DNA of 64,000 nucleotides. It comes from Dichotomicrobium thermohalophilum. GTDB lineage: Bacteria > Pseudomonadota > Alphaproteobacteria > Rhizobiales > Rhodomicrobiaceae. Each line of letters begins with the position of its first letter. The first letter of the stretch is position 1. Under the pieces are notes generated by a model. That model had not been told where the DNA came from and ran no database searches. It saw only the letters and a list, made by a program, of their open reading frames with translations. The stretch covers positions 1-64,000 of the forward strand of contig NZ_QXDF01000004.1 of NCBI RefSeq assembly GCF_003550175.1, given 5' to 3'. A program made the position numbers and the translations under genes. This document shows positions 21,205 to 29,486 of this stretch, piece after piece.

Positions 21205-22620
21205 CTATTGAAACACGCCCGCACCTTCATGCGCCAGCAACCCCAGCGATAGCTGTGGAACCAGCGCGATGATCAGCCATGCAATTATCAGGGCCAACAG
21301 GAACGGCAGGATGTGCCGCACGATCTGGAAATACGGGATGCCCGTGATGCCGCTGGCAACATAGAGGTTGAGCCCGTAAGGCGGCGTGACGAAGCCGATC
21401 GCTGCACCCACGAGGAAGATCACCGAGAAGTGCACTGGATCGACGCCGATGCCCGCCGCGATCGGTGCCAGGATCGGCGCAAGAATGATCGTCACCGGCA
21501 GGCTTTCGAGCAGCGTGCCGACGACCATGACGATAATCATGCACGCGAACAGGACCGGATAGAACCCGCCGAGCTGGTTGATCAGCCCGGTGACGAACGC
21601 TTCGGCGCCCAGCAGCGTAAGGATCTGCTGCATGACGACCGAAACGGCGATCAGCGGCGCGAGCAGGCCGGTGATCTGCCCCGAGCGAAGGATCAGCCGG
21701 GGCAGCCGGGCCGGGCTGAAGCCCTCGACGATCAGACTGCCGGCGAAGCTGCGGTTATCAATCGCCTCAAGGTCGGCTTCGAGATCGTTCAGGCCCGCCG
21801 TGCGCGCCTTCTGCCGCGGCGAGATCAGGTAGCGGTGGATCGGGAAGCTCAGCAGCCCGGCGATCATGCAGAAGCCTGCCGTGACGCCCGCTGCCTCCGT
21901 CGGCGAGAACGCACCTGTGTAGATGCCCCACAGCACGAGGCCGATCGCGAAGAAGCCGAGCCAGGCGCTCAGCGCGGTCTTGATGATGCGCTTGGGATAG
22001 ATCGGCACGAGCTGGCCCCACCCGTTGCGGTGGCAGACGTACCAGGTGGCAAGCTGCATCGCGATCACCATCAGCGCGCCGGGTAACAGGCCGGCGATGA
22101 ACAGGTCGCTGATCGACAGGTTCATCAGGAAGCCGTAGACGATGAAGATGATGCTCGGCGGAATGATGATGCCGACCGTGCCGCCAGCGGCCACCGTCGC
22201 CGCTGCAAAATTCTTGTCATAGCCGGCCTTGGTCATCTCCGGGTGCATGATCGAACCGATCGCGGCAGTCGTCGCCGAGTTCGAACCGGAGATCGCCGCG
22301 AACATGCCGCACGCGCCCAGCGCGGCCATCGCCAGCCCGCCGCGGAGCCAGCCTAGCACCGAATAGGCGAAATCCGATAATCGCTTGGCGATCCCGGCGC
22401 CGTTGATGAGGTCGCCGGTCAGAATGAACAGCGGCAGGGCCAGCAGCCCGAAAAAGTTGAGCCCCTCGTAAAGCGTCACGCCGAGATTGGCGAGCGTGAA
22501 GTCGATCACCAGGCTGACGCCGATCACCCAGAAGCCGATGACGAGAAAGATCGGCACGCCCAGGAGAAACAGGCCCATCACGCCCAGCGAAACCAGCAGG
22601 ATCAGCGTTCCTTCGTCCAT
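21205..22620 (-). CDS. TRAP transporter large permease (DctM type)
   Basis: This 471-residue integral membrane protein has about 12 hydrophobic segments. It shows the TRAP large-subunit features LFILTGDLINGAGIAKRLSDF, AISGSNSATTAAIGSIMHPEM and PPSIIFIVYG. A hydrophilic insert (about residues 262-290) splits the two halves. It uses a sodium gradient to take up the ligand delivered by the DctP protein. I start it at ATG 22620 with GAGGGGG upstream. The context with xsc suggests a C2-sulfonate substrate, as in the TRAP systems of isethionate users. Confidence 0.92.
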   Translation of the reverse strand: MDEGTLILLVSLGVMGLFLLGVPIFLVIGFWVIGVSLVIDFTLANLGVTLYEGLNFFGLLALPLFILTGDLINGAGIAKRLSDFAYSVLGWLRGGLAMAALGACGMFAAISGSNSATTAAIGSIMHPEMTKAGYDKNFAAATVAAGGTVGIIIPPSIIFIVYGFLMNLSISDLFIAGLLPGALMVIAMQLATWYVCHRNGWGQLVPIYPKRIIKTALSAWLGFFAIGLVLWGIYTGAFSPTEAAGVTAGFCMIAGLLSFPIHRYLISPRQKARTAGLNDLEADLEAIDNRSFAGSLIVEGFSPARLPRLILRSGQITGLLAPLIAVSVVMQQILTLLGAEAFVTGLINQLGGFYPVLFACMIIVMVVGTLLESLPVTIILAPILAPIAAGIGVDPVHFSVIFLVGAAIGFVTPPYGLNLYVASGITGIPYFQIVRHILPFLLALIIAWLIIALVPQLSLGLLAHEGAGVFQ

Positions 22621-22630
22621 CTTCGCCCCC

Positions 22631-23149
22631 TCAATCGGCCATGATGTTGCTGGGCAGGTTGAAGGGCTGCCGCTGGCGATAACAGGCAATGTCGCGCCAG
22701 ACATTCTGGAGGACGCGGATGATGAGAAGCGAGAAGCACACCGGCGTCGCCAGGTAGAACCACCACTGCATGGTGTCGTTGGTGCCGGGCACGATCGCGA
22801 AGTTCTGCCGGCTGAGCTGAACCTGTTCGGCCGTGTAGTAGATGACGATCAGCGAGAAGACGATCCACAGGACCGCATCCAGCATCAGGCAGGCGAACTG
22901 GCCGGTATAGCCGAACCGGGAGCGGAACTCCTCGAAGCGCAGATGCGTGCGCAGCTTGACGTTCTGCGCGCAGCCGGCCCACACCACCCACAGGAACAGA
23001 TAGACCGGGATCGTGCTGCTCCAGGGCGCCTGCTCGTTGAAGACGAACCGGCGGATGACCTCAACGAAGATGATCCCCGCCATCACCACGTAGCTGATGA
23101 GGATGATGGTCTTTTCGGCGTTGTTATCGAGCCATCTGAGAACGAACAT
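22631..23149 (-). CDS. TRAP transporter small permease (DctQ type)
   Basis: This 172-residue membrane protein has four predicted helices, near residues 12-32, 45-62, 85-105 and 128-148. The DctQ signature region VEVIRRFVFNEQAPWSS..LFLWVVWAG is clear. It is the small partner needed for the large TRAP permease and is 10 bases upstream of it. A 135-base gap separates it from the dctP gene. Confidence 0.9.
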   Translation of the reverse strand: MFVLRWLDNNAEKTIILISYVVMAGIIFVEVIRRFVFNEQAPWSSTIPVYLFLWVVWAGCAQNVKLRTHLRFEEFRSRFGYTGQFACLMLDAVLWIVFSLIVIYYTAEQVQLSRQNFAIVPGTNDTMQWWFYLATPVCFSLLIIRVLQNVWRDIACYRQRQPFNLPSNIMAD

Positions 23150-23284
23150 GAGCGATGCCCCTCGTCGCGCGGATCACTCCTGGCGCGGCGCCGCAAGTCG
23201 CAGCGGCTATCTTGAGACAAGTTGGGTCATGGAAGGGGGAGGCGCCCGCGACGGAGCCCCTCCCACCGGCTCCGCTTTGGGACT

Positions 23285-24523
23285 TTAAGCCGAGAGCCAC
23301 CAACGACGTGGCTCGACATTCTCCGCCAGCGTATCCTTGGGGATTTCGCGTGCGATGTCGTAGATGAACTTGTAGGTGTCCATGCCGCCGGCCCAGTTGT
23401 CGAGCCGCTCGCGCCATTGTGCCCACGGCTCCGGATTGAACTCGGGCGAGCACATCTCTTCGGCTTCGCGGCGGGCTTCATCGGTGAGCATCGCCACCCG
23501 CGTGTTGTTCTTGGCGAACAGCGTGTCGGGCAGCTGCGGATCGGAGAAGCCGACCGTGTTGACAAGCGACGCCTCGTTGGCGTGCTGGACGTAGACCTGC
23601 GCAAGATAGGCCGATTCCATGACCGCGTCCTGGAGGTTGCCCGGCAGCTCGTCGAACTTCGAGGCGCTCATCGCGGTATGCTCCGTGCCGCAGAAGAAGC
23701 CCAGGTTCACGCACTGGGACACCACCGGCGACATGTTGGCGTAGGCCACGGCCGCAGCCCAGGTTTCCGCGCCGTCGATCAGGCCCTGCTTGAGGCCGTC
23801 CAGCGTCTCTTCCCAGGCAATCGGCGTCGGGTTGAGGTCCATCAGCTCCATGGCGATGCGGCCGAGCTGAGTGCCGGTCACACGGTTCTTCGTGCCCGCG
23901 AGGTCCTTCACGCTCGTGACCAGCGGCTTATCCTTCCACTTCAGGCCGAGCTGGATGCCGCGCAGTTCCGCGTGGCTGAACAGGAAGTGGATGCCGTGAC
24001 GCTCGCGCAACGGATCGCGAAGCACCTTCTGGCTGCCCGGGTGATAGAGGAAGTAGTACTGCGACGCCCGGCTCGGGAACATGTAGGCATAGTCAAGCAC
24101 GTTGTAATACGGCGCGCCGCCCGCCGAGTTCTGGGTGGAGGCGGAGAACACGTCAGTGATGCCCTGCTGGGTCTTCTTCACACAGTCGAGCTGGCCGCAG
24201 ATCTGATTGGAACCAATGAACTCGATGCGGATGGCACCATCCGTGCGCTCTTCCAGGTCGCGGACGAACTGCAGGCAGCCCGCGCGCTCGATCAGCAGGT
24301 TCTGCTCGTTGAAGCCAGCCGCGCCGAACTTCCACTCATATTTGGCCGGCGTCTTGAAGCGCTTTTCGTAGGTCGAGTTGGCCGCCTCGGCAAGGCGCGA
24401 GAACGTGACGGCCCCGGTCAGGCTGCCGGCCGCGAGCATCGTCGAGGTGATGCCGAACTGCTTTGTCAGGCGGAGCAGGTCGCGGCGCGAGATGCCCTGG
24501 AGCTTTTCAGAGATTGTCTTCAC
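23285..24523 (-). CDS. TRAP transporter substrate-binding protein with Tat signal
   Basis: This 412-residue periplasmic protein of the DctP family is unusual in carrying a Tat-type leader (ISRRDLLRLTKQFG at residues 11-24, then a hydrophobic run to about residue 48). TRAP binding-protein features include the helix ELRGIQLGLKWKDKPLVT and the ligand-clamping arginine region KNRVTGTQLGRIAMELMDLN. It lies first in the transporter operon, with GGGAGGAAACC upstream, and is divergent from the flavin dehydrogenase gene. The context suggests isethionate or a related sulfonate as ligand. Family members of this size also bind keto acids bound to calcium, so the ligand is not proven. Confidence 0.87.
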   Translation of the reverse strand: MKTISEKLQGISRRDLLRLTKQFGITSTMLAAGSLTGAVTFSRLAEAANSTYEKRFKTPAKYEWKFGAAGFNEQNLLIERAGCLQFVRDLEERTDGAIRIEFIGSNQICGQLDCVKKTQQGITDVFSASTQNSAGGAPYYNVLDYAYMFPSRASQYYFLYHPGSQKVLRDPLRERHGIHFLFSHAELRGIQLGLKWKDKPLVTSVKDLAGTKNRVTGTQLGRIAMELMDLNPTPIAWEETLDGLKQGLIDGAETWAAAVAYANMSPVVSQCVNLGFFCGTEHTAMSASKFDELPGNLQDAVMESAYLAQVYVQHANEASLVNTVGFSDPQLPDTLFAKNNTRVAMLTDEARREAEEMCSPEFNPEPWAQWRERLDNWAGGMDTYKFIYDIAREIPKDTLAENVEPRRWWLSA

Positions 24524-24576
24524 GGGTTTCCTCCCAAGTTTCTGATTGCCCGTCCGGGCGGGGGTGTTATAATTTT

Positions 24577-24591
24577 GATACTGACAGTCTC
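24577..24591. promoter_or_regulatory. 15-bp near-palindrome in the divergent dctP/dehydrogenase promoter
   Basis: GATACTGACAGTCTC matches its own reverse complement at 12 of 15 positions, counting the unpaired centre as a mismatch, with ACTG and CAGT as core arms. It is flanked by TTATAATTTT and TCATTTTT, an AT-rich setting unlike the rest of the window. Fifteen-base pseudopalindromes are common for IclR regulators. It could govern both divergent genes. Confidence 0.5.
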
Positions 24592-24672
24592 ATTTTTATG
24601 CCAAGCCAAAAAGCGATTCAAGCGGAATTAACGCCGCCGACCGAACCCCGGTCCAACAAAGATAAAGCAGGG

Positions 24673-26286
24673 ATGGAATACGATTACATTATCGTCGGCG
24701 CCGGCTCCGCGGGGTGCGTGCTGGCCAATCGACTGACAGAGAATGGCAAGTGCCGGGTTCTGCTGCTCGAAGCGGGCGGGAAGGACAGCAATCCGTGGAT
24801 TCATGTGCCGGTCGGCTACTTCAAGACCATGCACAATCCCCAAACGGATTGGTGCTATAAGACCGAGCCGGATCCCGGCCTGAACGGGAGATCGCTGGAA
24901 TGGCCGCGCGGGAAGACGCTGGGCGGCTCCAGTTCGATCAACGGCCTGCTCTATATCCGCGGCCAGGCGCAGGACTATGACCACTGGCGCCAGCTCGGCA
25001 ACGCGGGGTGGTCCTATGCCGATGTCTTGCCCTATTTCAAACGCGCCGAGGACCAGGAGAACGGCGAGGACGACTATCACGGCGTCGGCGGGCCGATCTC
25101 CGTGTCCAACATGCGCGTTCACCGTCCGGTTTGCCACGCCCTGATCGACGCGGCCGAAGAGATCGGCATCCCCCGCAACAACGACGTTAACGGCGCAACA
25201 CAGGAAGGGGCCGGCTATTTCCAGCTGACGGCGCGCAATGGCTGGCGCTGCTCCACGGCCGTCGGCTATCTGCGCCCGGCCCGCAAGCGCAAGAACCTCA
25301 CTGTGATCACGCACGCCCATGCGCGGCATTTGCTGTTCGATCCGGATGAGCCCCGCCGCGTCTCCGGTCTCGCCTTTTTCCAGCGAGGGCAGCCGCGCGA
25401 GGCGCGCCTGCGCCCCGGCGGCGAAGTGATCCTGAGCGCCGGTGCGATCGGTTCGCCGCAAATCCTGCAGCTTTCGGGCGTCGGGCCGGGCGAGACCCTG
25501 CGCGCCGCCGGAATTGACGTTGCGCACGAGATGCCCGGCGTCGGGCAGAACCTCCAGGACCACCTGCAAATCCGCATGGTCTACGAGGTCAGCGAGCCGA
25601 CGCTGAACGACGAGATCAACAACTTCTTCCTGCGCATGCGCATCGGGCTGCAATACGTGTTGCTCCGGCGCGGCGCGATGGCGATGGGTGCGAGCCAGGT
25701 CTGCATCTTCGCGCGTACGCGGCCCGAGCTGGAAACGCCGGACATCCAGTTCCACTTCCAGCCCTTGAGCGCCGACAAGCCGGGGATCGAGATGCACCCC
25801 TATTCCGGCGTGACGCTTTCGGTCTGCCAGCTTCGGCCGGAAAGCCGCGGGCATATCGCGGTGCGATCACCCGACCCGACGGCCTACCCGGCCATCCACC
25901 CGAACTACCTGGCCACGCAGCATGACCGGGAGACGGCGGTGGCGGGGATGCGCGTGGGCCGCGATCTGGCGGGCGCCGAAGCCATGCAGCCCTTCGTTGT
26001 CCGCGAGACCTTGCCGGGCGAAGCGGCGCAGAGCGACCAGGAACTGCTGGACGCCGCGCGCCAGATCTCTCAAACGATCTATCACCCCGTCGGGACCTGC
26101 AAGATGGGGCCGGACCCGATGGCCGTGGTGGATGAGCGCCTGCGCGTGCGCGGGCTGGACCGGCTGCGCGTGGTGGACGCATCGATCATGCCGGTCATCA
26201 CCTCCGGCAACACCAACGCGCCCACGATCATGATCGCTGAGAAGGCTTCCGACATGATTCGCGAGGACCGCAAGCAGACGGCATAG
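24673..26286 (+). CDS. iseJ: GMC-family flavin dehydrogenase, probable isethionate dehydrogenase
   Basis: This 537-residue FAD enzyme of the glucose-methanol-choline family opens with the dinucleotide fold DYIIVGAGSAGCVLANRL. Further motifs are RGKTLGGSSSINGLLYIRG, GAIGSPQILQLSGVG and the C-terminal HPVGTCKMGPDP plus GNTNAPTIMIAEKASDM. I start at ATG 24673 just before the FAD motif; an ATG at 24598 would add 25 residues without family match. It resembles choline dehydrogenase, but the neighbours xsc, pta, IclR and a TRAP transporter match isethionate clusters, in which IseJ oxidises isethionate to sulfoacetaldehyde, the Xsc substrate. The substrate is inferred from context. Confidence 0.8.
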   Translation: MEYDYIIVGAGSAGCVLANRLTENGKCRVLLLEAGGKDSNPWIHVPVGYFKTMHNPQTDWCYKTEPDPGLNGRSLEWPRGKTLGGSSSINGLLYIRGQAQDYDHWRQLGNAGWSYADVLPYFKRAEDQENGEDDYHGVGGPISVSNMRVHRPVCHALIDAAEEIGIPRNNDVNGATQEGAGYFQLTARNGWRCSTAVGYLRPARKRKNLTVITHAHARHLLFDPDEPRRVSGLAFFQRGQPREARLRPGGEVILSAGAIGSPQILQLSGVGPGETLRAAGIDVAHEMPGVGQNLQDHLQIRMVYEVSEPTLNDEINNFFLRMRIGLQYVLLRRGAMAMGASQVCIFARTRPELETPDIQFHFQPLSADKPGIEMHPYSGVTLSVCQLRPESRGHIAVRSPDPTAYPAIHPNYLATQHDRETAVAGMRVGRDLAGAEAMQPFVVRETLPGEAAQSDQELLDAARQISQTIYHPVGTCKMGPDPMAVVDERLRVRGLDRLRVVDASIMPVITSGNTNAPTIMIAEKASDMIREDRKQTA

Positions 26287-26292
26287 AGGGGG

Positions 26293-27612
26293 CTACATCC
26301 CCTCGATGCGGATCATCTTGGGCGGGCGGTCGATGTGGCGATCACCCTCGATGGCGTCGAAGGCCCGGCGGATCGCCGCCTCGGTCGTGCGGTGCGTGAT
26401 CATCACCACCGGCACCGGCGCGCCGCTGCCCTCTTCCCCTTGCGCGACGTCACCCTCCTCAGGGCTCTGGACGATGCTCTTCAGCGAGATCTCCTGCTCG
26501 GCCATCCGCCTCGCGATTGCGGCGAACGCGCCCGGCCTGTCATAGACTGACAGCCGGATATAGTAGCCGCCCTCATGCGCGCGCATCTGCGCCCGCTCGT
26601 AAAGCGCCAGCTTTGAAGCGGGCACGATGAACGGCGCGCCGTCAACACCGCGCGCGATGTCGGTGATGTCGCTGACCACTGCCGAAGCCGTCGGGCCTGC
26701 GCCCGCGCCTGGCCCCACCAGCATGATATCGCCGACGAAATCGCCCTCGATGGTGATGGCGTTGGTCACGCCGTCGACTTCGGCGATCGCCGTGTGCTTG
26801 GGCACCATGGTCGGGTGAACGCGCTGCTCGATGCCGCTTTCGGTTTTCATCGCCACGCCGAGCAGCTTGATCCGGTACCCAAGCCGGTCCGCCGAGCGGA
26901 TATCGACATCGTCGATCTGCTCGATGCCCTCGAGATAGATGCTGTCGTAGGAAATCTGCGTCCCGAAGGCCAGGCTGGTGAGGATCGCCAGCTTGTGCGC
27001 GGCGTCCTGCCCGCCGATGTCGAAGGTTGGATCGGCCTCTGCATAGCCCGCCGCCTGGGCCTCCGAAAGCACCTCGTCGAATGCGCGCCCCTCGTGCTGC
27101 ATCCGCGTGAGGATATAGTTGCTGGTGCCGTTCAGGATGCCGTAGACGCGGGCGACCTCGTTGCCCAAAAGGCTCTCGCGCAGCACCTTGACCACCGGGA
27201 TGCCGCCGGCGACCGCCGCCTCGAATTTCAGGGCGACGTCCCGCGCCTCGGCCAGCTCCGCCAGCGCGACCCCGTGATGCGCCAACAGCGCTTTATTGGC
27301 CGTGACGACATGCTTGCCGGCATCAAGCGCCGCCTCGACTGCGCTATAGGCCGGATCGCCCGCCCCGCCGATCAACTCGATGAACACGTCGATGTCGCGG
27401 CTGCGCGCCAGATCGCGCGGGTCGTCGAACCACTCGAAGGGGGAGAGGTCGACACCGCGGCGCTTCTCCCGGTCGCGCGCGGACACGGCAGTGACCTGAA
27501 CGTCCCGGCCGCAGCGCGTGGCAAGGCGCTCGGCATGGGCGCGCAGCATGGTGAGCACGCCGACGCCGACGGTGCCGACGCCCGCGACGCCGAGTCTCAA
27601 GGGTTTCGGCAT
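26293..27612 (-). CDS. hom: Homoserine dehydrogenase
   Basis: This 439-residue enzyme reduces aspartate semialdehyde to homoserine for threonine and methionine synthesis. It opens with the NAD(P) fold GVAGVGTVGVGV. The catalytic domain shows NKALLAHHG, GILNGTSNYILTRM and AEADPTFDIGGQDAAHKLAIL. A C-terminal ACT domain (about 350-435, with YYIRLSVYDRPGAFAAIA) probably binds threonine as inhibitor. It lies 88 bases downstream of the aminotransferase gene. Only 6 bases separate its stop from the convergent GMC dehydrogenase, with no visible terminator. Confidence 0.95.
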   Translation of the reverse strand: MPKPLRLGVAGVGTVGVGVLTMLRAHAERLATRCGRDVQVTAVSARDREKRRGVDLSPFEWFDDPRDLARSRDIDVFIELIGGAGDPAYSAVEAALDAGKHVVTANKALLAHHGVALAELAEARDVALKFEAAVAGGIPVVKVLRESLLGNEVARVYGILNGTSNYILTRMQHEGRAFDEVLSEAQAAGYAEADPTFDIGGQDAAHKLAILTSLAFGTQISYDSIYLEGIEQIDDVDIRSADRLGYRIKLLGVAMKTESGIEQRVHPTMVPKHTAIAEVDGVTNAITIEGDFVGDIMLVGPGAGAGPTASAVVSDITDIARGVDGAPFIVPASKLALYERAQMRAHEGGYYIRLSVYDRPGAFAAIARRMAEQEISLKSIVQSPEEGDVAQGEEGSGAPVPVVMITHRTTEAAIRRAFDAIEGDRHIDRPPKMIRIEGM

Positions 27613-27700
27613 GACAGCTCCAGACAGGTTCGGGCTTGTGGATCAACCCCGTCTTAGCCGCCGGAGTGCACTCGTGACAAGCCCGTCAGCGCGCAGCAGC

Positions 27701-28927
27701 CTAGCGGCCCTGCGAGGAGGCCAGCGGGATGACGTTGTGCAGCGTCTCGTCCGACTCCGCGAGAAAGCGCTTGATATTCCGCGCGGCCTGACGGATGCGC
27801 TGCTCGTTCTCCACGAGCGCGATGCGCACATAGCCCTCGCCGTACTCGCCGAAGCCAACGCCTGGCGAGACCGCGACGCCAGCCTTTTCCAGCAGCAGCT
27901 TCGCGAAGTCCAGAGAGGCCATGCCGCGCATCTGTTCCGGCACCTTGGCCCAGGCGAACATCGTCGCCGGCGGCGCAGGCACCTGCCAGCCGGCGCGGCC
28001 AAAAGCCTCGACGAGGCAATCGCGCCGCGCCTTGTAGACCTGACGAATTTCCTCGACGCAGTCCTGCGGGCCGTTCAGTGCGGCCGTCGCAGCGACCTGA
28101 ATCGGCGTGAACGCGCCATAGTCGAGATACGACTTCACACGCCCGAGGGCCTTGATGAGCCGCTCATTGCCGACGGCAAACCCCATGCGCCAGCCGGGCA
28201 TGGCATAGGTCTTGGACAGCGAGGTGAACTCCACCGCCACATCCATCGCTCCCTCGATTTCAAGGATCGAGGGCGGTGGGTCGATGTCGAAGAAGATCTC
28301 CGAATAGGCCAGATCGGACAGCAGGATCAGGTCATTCTTGCGCGCGTAGTTGACCACCTCGCGGTAGAAGTCGCGGTCGGCGACGACGGCGGTCGGATTT
28401 GCCGGGAAATTGAGCACCAGAGCCGTCGGTTTGGGCACGCTGTGGCGCAGTGCGCGGTCGACATGCACGAGGAATTCATCATCTGCCGAGGCCGGGACAT
28501 GGCGGATTGCCGCCCCGGAGATGATGAAGCCGAACTCGTGGATCGGATAGGTCGGGTTGGGCACGAGGATCACATCGCCCGGCGCGGTGATGGCCTGCGC
28601 CATGTTGGCGAAGCCTTCCTTGGAGCCGAGCGTGGCGATCACCTGTGTGTCCGGGTCGAGCTTCACGCCGAAGCGCCGTTCGTAATACGCGGCCTGGGCG
28701 CGCCGCAGCCCCGGAATGCCGCGCGAGGCCGAATAACGAGTCGTGCGCGGCTTCTGCACCGTCTCGACGAGCTTGTCGACAATATGCTGCGGCGTGGGCA
28801 TGTCGGGGTTGCCCATGCCGAAGTCGATAATGTCCTCGCCCCGGGCGCGGGCTTCTGCCTTGAGCGTATTGACCTGCTCGAAAACATAGGGGGGAAGCCG
28901 CTTGATTCGGTGAAAATCCATATCCAT
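27701..28927 (-). CDS. Class I/II aminotransferase of the AlaC/LL-DAP aminotransferase type
   Basis: This 408-residue PLP enzyme starts FHRIKRLPPYVFEQVNTLKA. It shows GNPDMPTPQHIV, the PLP-binding NFPANPTAV and the lysine in SLSKTYAMPGWRMGF. The group includes AlaC (glutamate-pyruvate transaminase) and LL-diaminopimelate aminotransferases, which cannot be told apart here. It is usually placed next to hom in Alphaproteobacteria, as here. The group also includes enzymes of amino-acid interconversion, so I leave the symbol open. Confidence 0.88.
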   Translation of the reverse strand: MDMDFHRIKRLPPYVFEQVNTLKAEARARGEDIIDFGMGNPDMPTPQHIVDKLVETVQKPRTTRYSASRGIPGLRRAQAAYYERRFGVKLDPDTQVIATLGSKEGFANMAQAITAPGDVILVPNPTYPIHEFGFIISGAAIRHVPASADDEFLVHVDRALRHSVPKPTALVLNFPANPTAVVADRDFYREVVNYARKNDLILLSDLAYSEIFFDIDPPPSILEIEGAMDVAVEFTSLSKTYAMPGWRMGFAVGNERLIKALGRVKSYLDYGAFTPIQVAATAALNGPQDCVEEIRQVYKARRDCLVEAFGRAGWQVPAPPATMFAWAKVPEQMRGMASLDFAKLLLEKAGVAVSPGVGFGEYGEGYVRIALVENEQRIRQAARNIKRFLAESDETLHNVIPLASSQGR

Positions 28928-29020
28928 CGGGGTCTCGCTCCCTGGAAAAACGCATTTGCTCCGCGCCGGCGGCGGCGCATTGGTTCGGATTATCTTGAGG
29001 CGGTCTGGCCCGCCGCGCCG

Positions 29021-29248
29021 TCAGCGTTTTTCGATTGCCGCCGTAGCGGCGGCCTTGTGCGTCTGCTGATCCTGCTTCAGATCCTCGATCATGGCCGCCC
29101 GCTCTTCAGGCGACAGGCTCGGGTCCTCCGCGGGCGTAATCTCTGCCAGTTCTGGATAGGGAATTTCGCTGACGCTGGAACAGCCTGCCAGCATCAAGAC
29201 CGCGATTGCCGCCGTGGCGGCTCCCTTCAGTGCTGATTTATCCCTCAT
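29021..29248 (-). CDS. Small lipoprotein of unknown function
   Basis: This is a 75-residue protein with a lipoprotein signal peptide: MRDKSALKGAATAAIAVLML then the lipobox LAGC-SS (Cys23). The mature part is acidic and probably helical, with ITPAEDPSLSPEERAAMIEDL, and should be anchored in a membrane facing the periplasm. I start at ATG 29248; longer readings have no ribosome site. It faces away from phaC across a 238-base gap. I do not recognise a family. Such small SPEERAAMIEDL lipoproteins are common in Hyphomicrobiales. Confidence 0.65.
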   Translation of the reverse strand: MRDKSALKGAATAAIAVLMLAGCSSVSEIPYPELAEITPAEDPSLSPEERAAMIEDLKQDQQTHKAAATAAIEKR

Positions 29249-29486
29249 CGCCGGTTCCGTTTTGGCCGTTGTTATGCGATCAACGCACACCACCGGAGGC
29301 TTTGCGTGCAAAATTCCACAGCCGCGCTGCAACCGCAATACTTATGTCGGAATGCCGAGCCGGGTTGTGGTCAATCCCTGGACGGCACTTGCGGTTGCCG
29401 ACATGGCATGCTTTTCGCTGCACTGCGGAAAGCCTATATGCAACGCGTTATCCAATTCATTCGGACACGATTCATTGGGGAAAATT

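Noticed and set aside
23225-23268. Terminator hairpin between the TRAP binding-protein gene and its small permease
   Set aside because: The GGGGGAGGC and GCCCCTCCC blocks do not pair cleanly and no T-run follows on the minus strand.
24463-24672. Longer form of the GMC dehydrogenase starting at 24463
   Set aside because: That reading would overlap the first bases of the divergent binding-protein gene and the promoter palindrome. The FAD motif begins right after ATG 24673.
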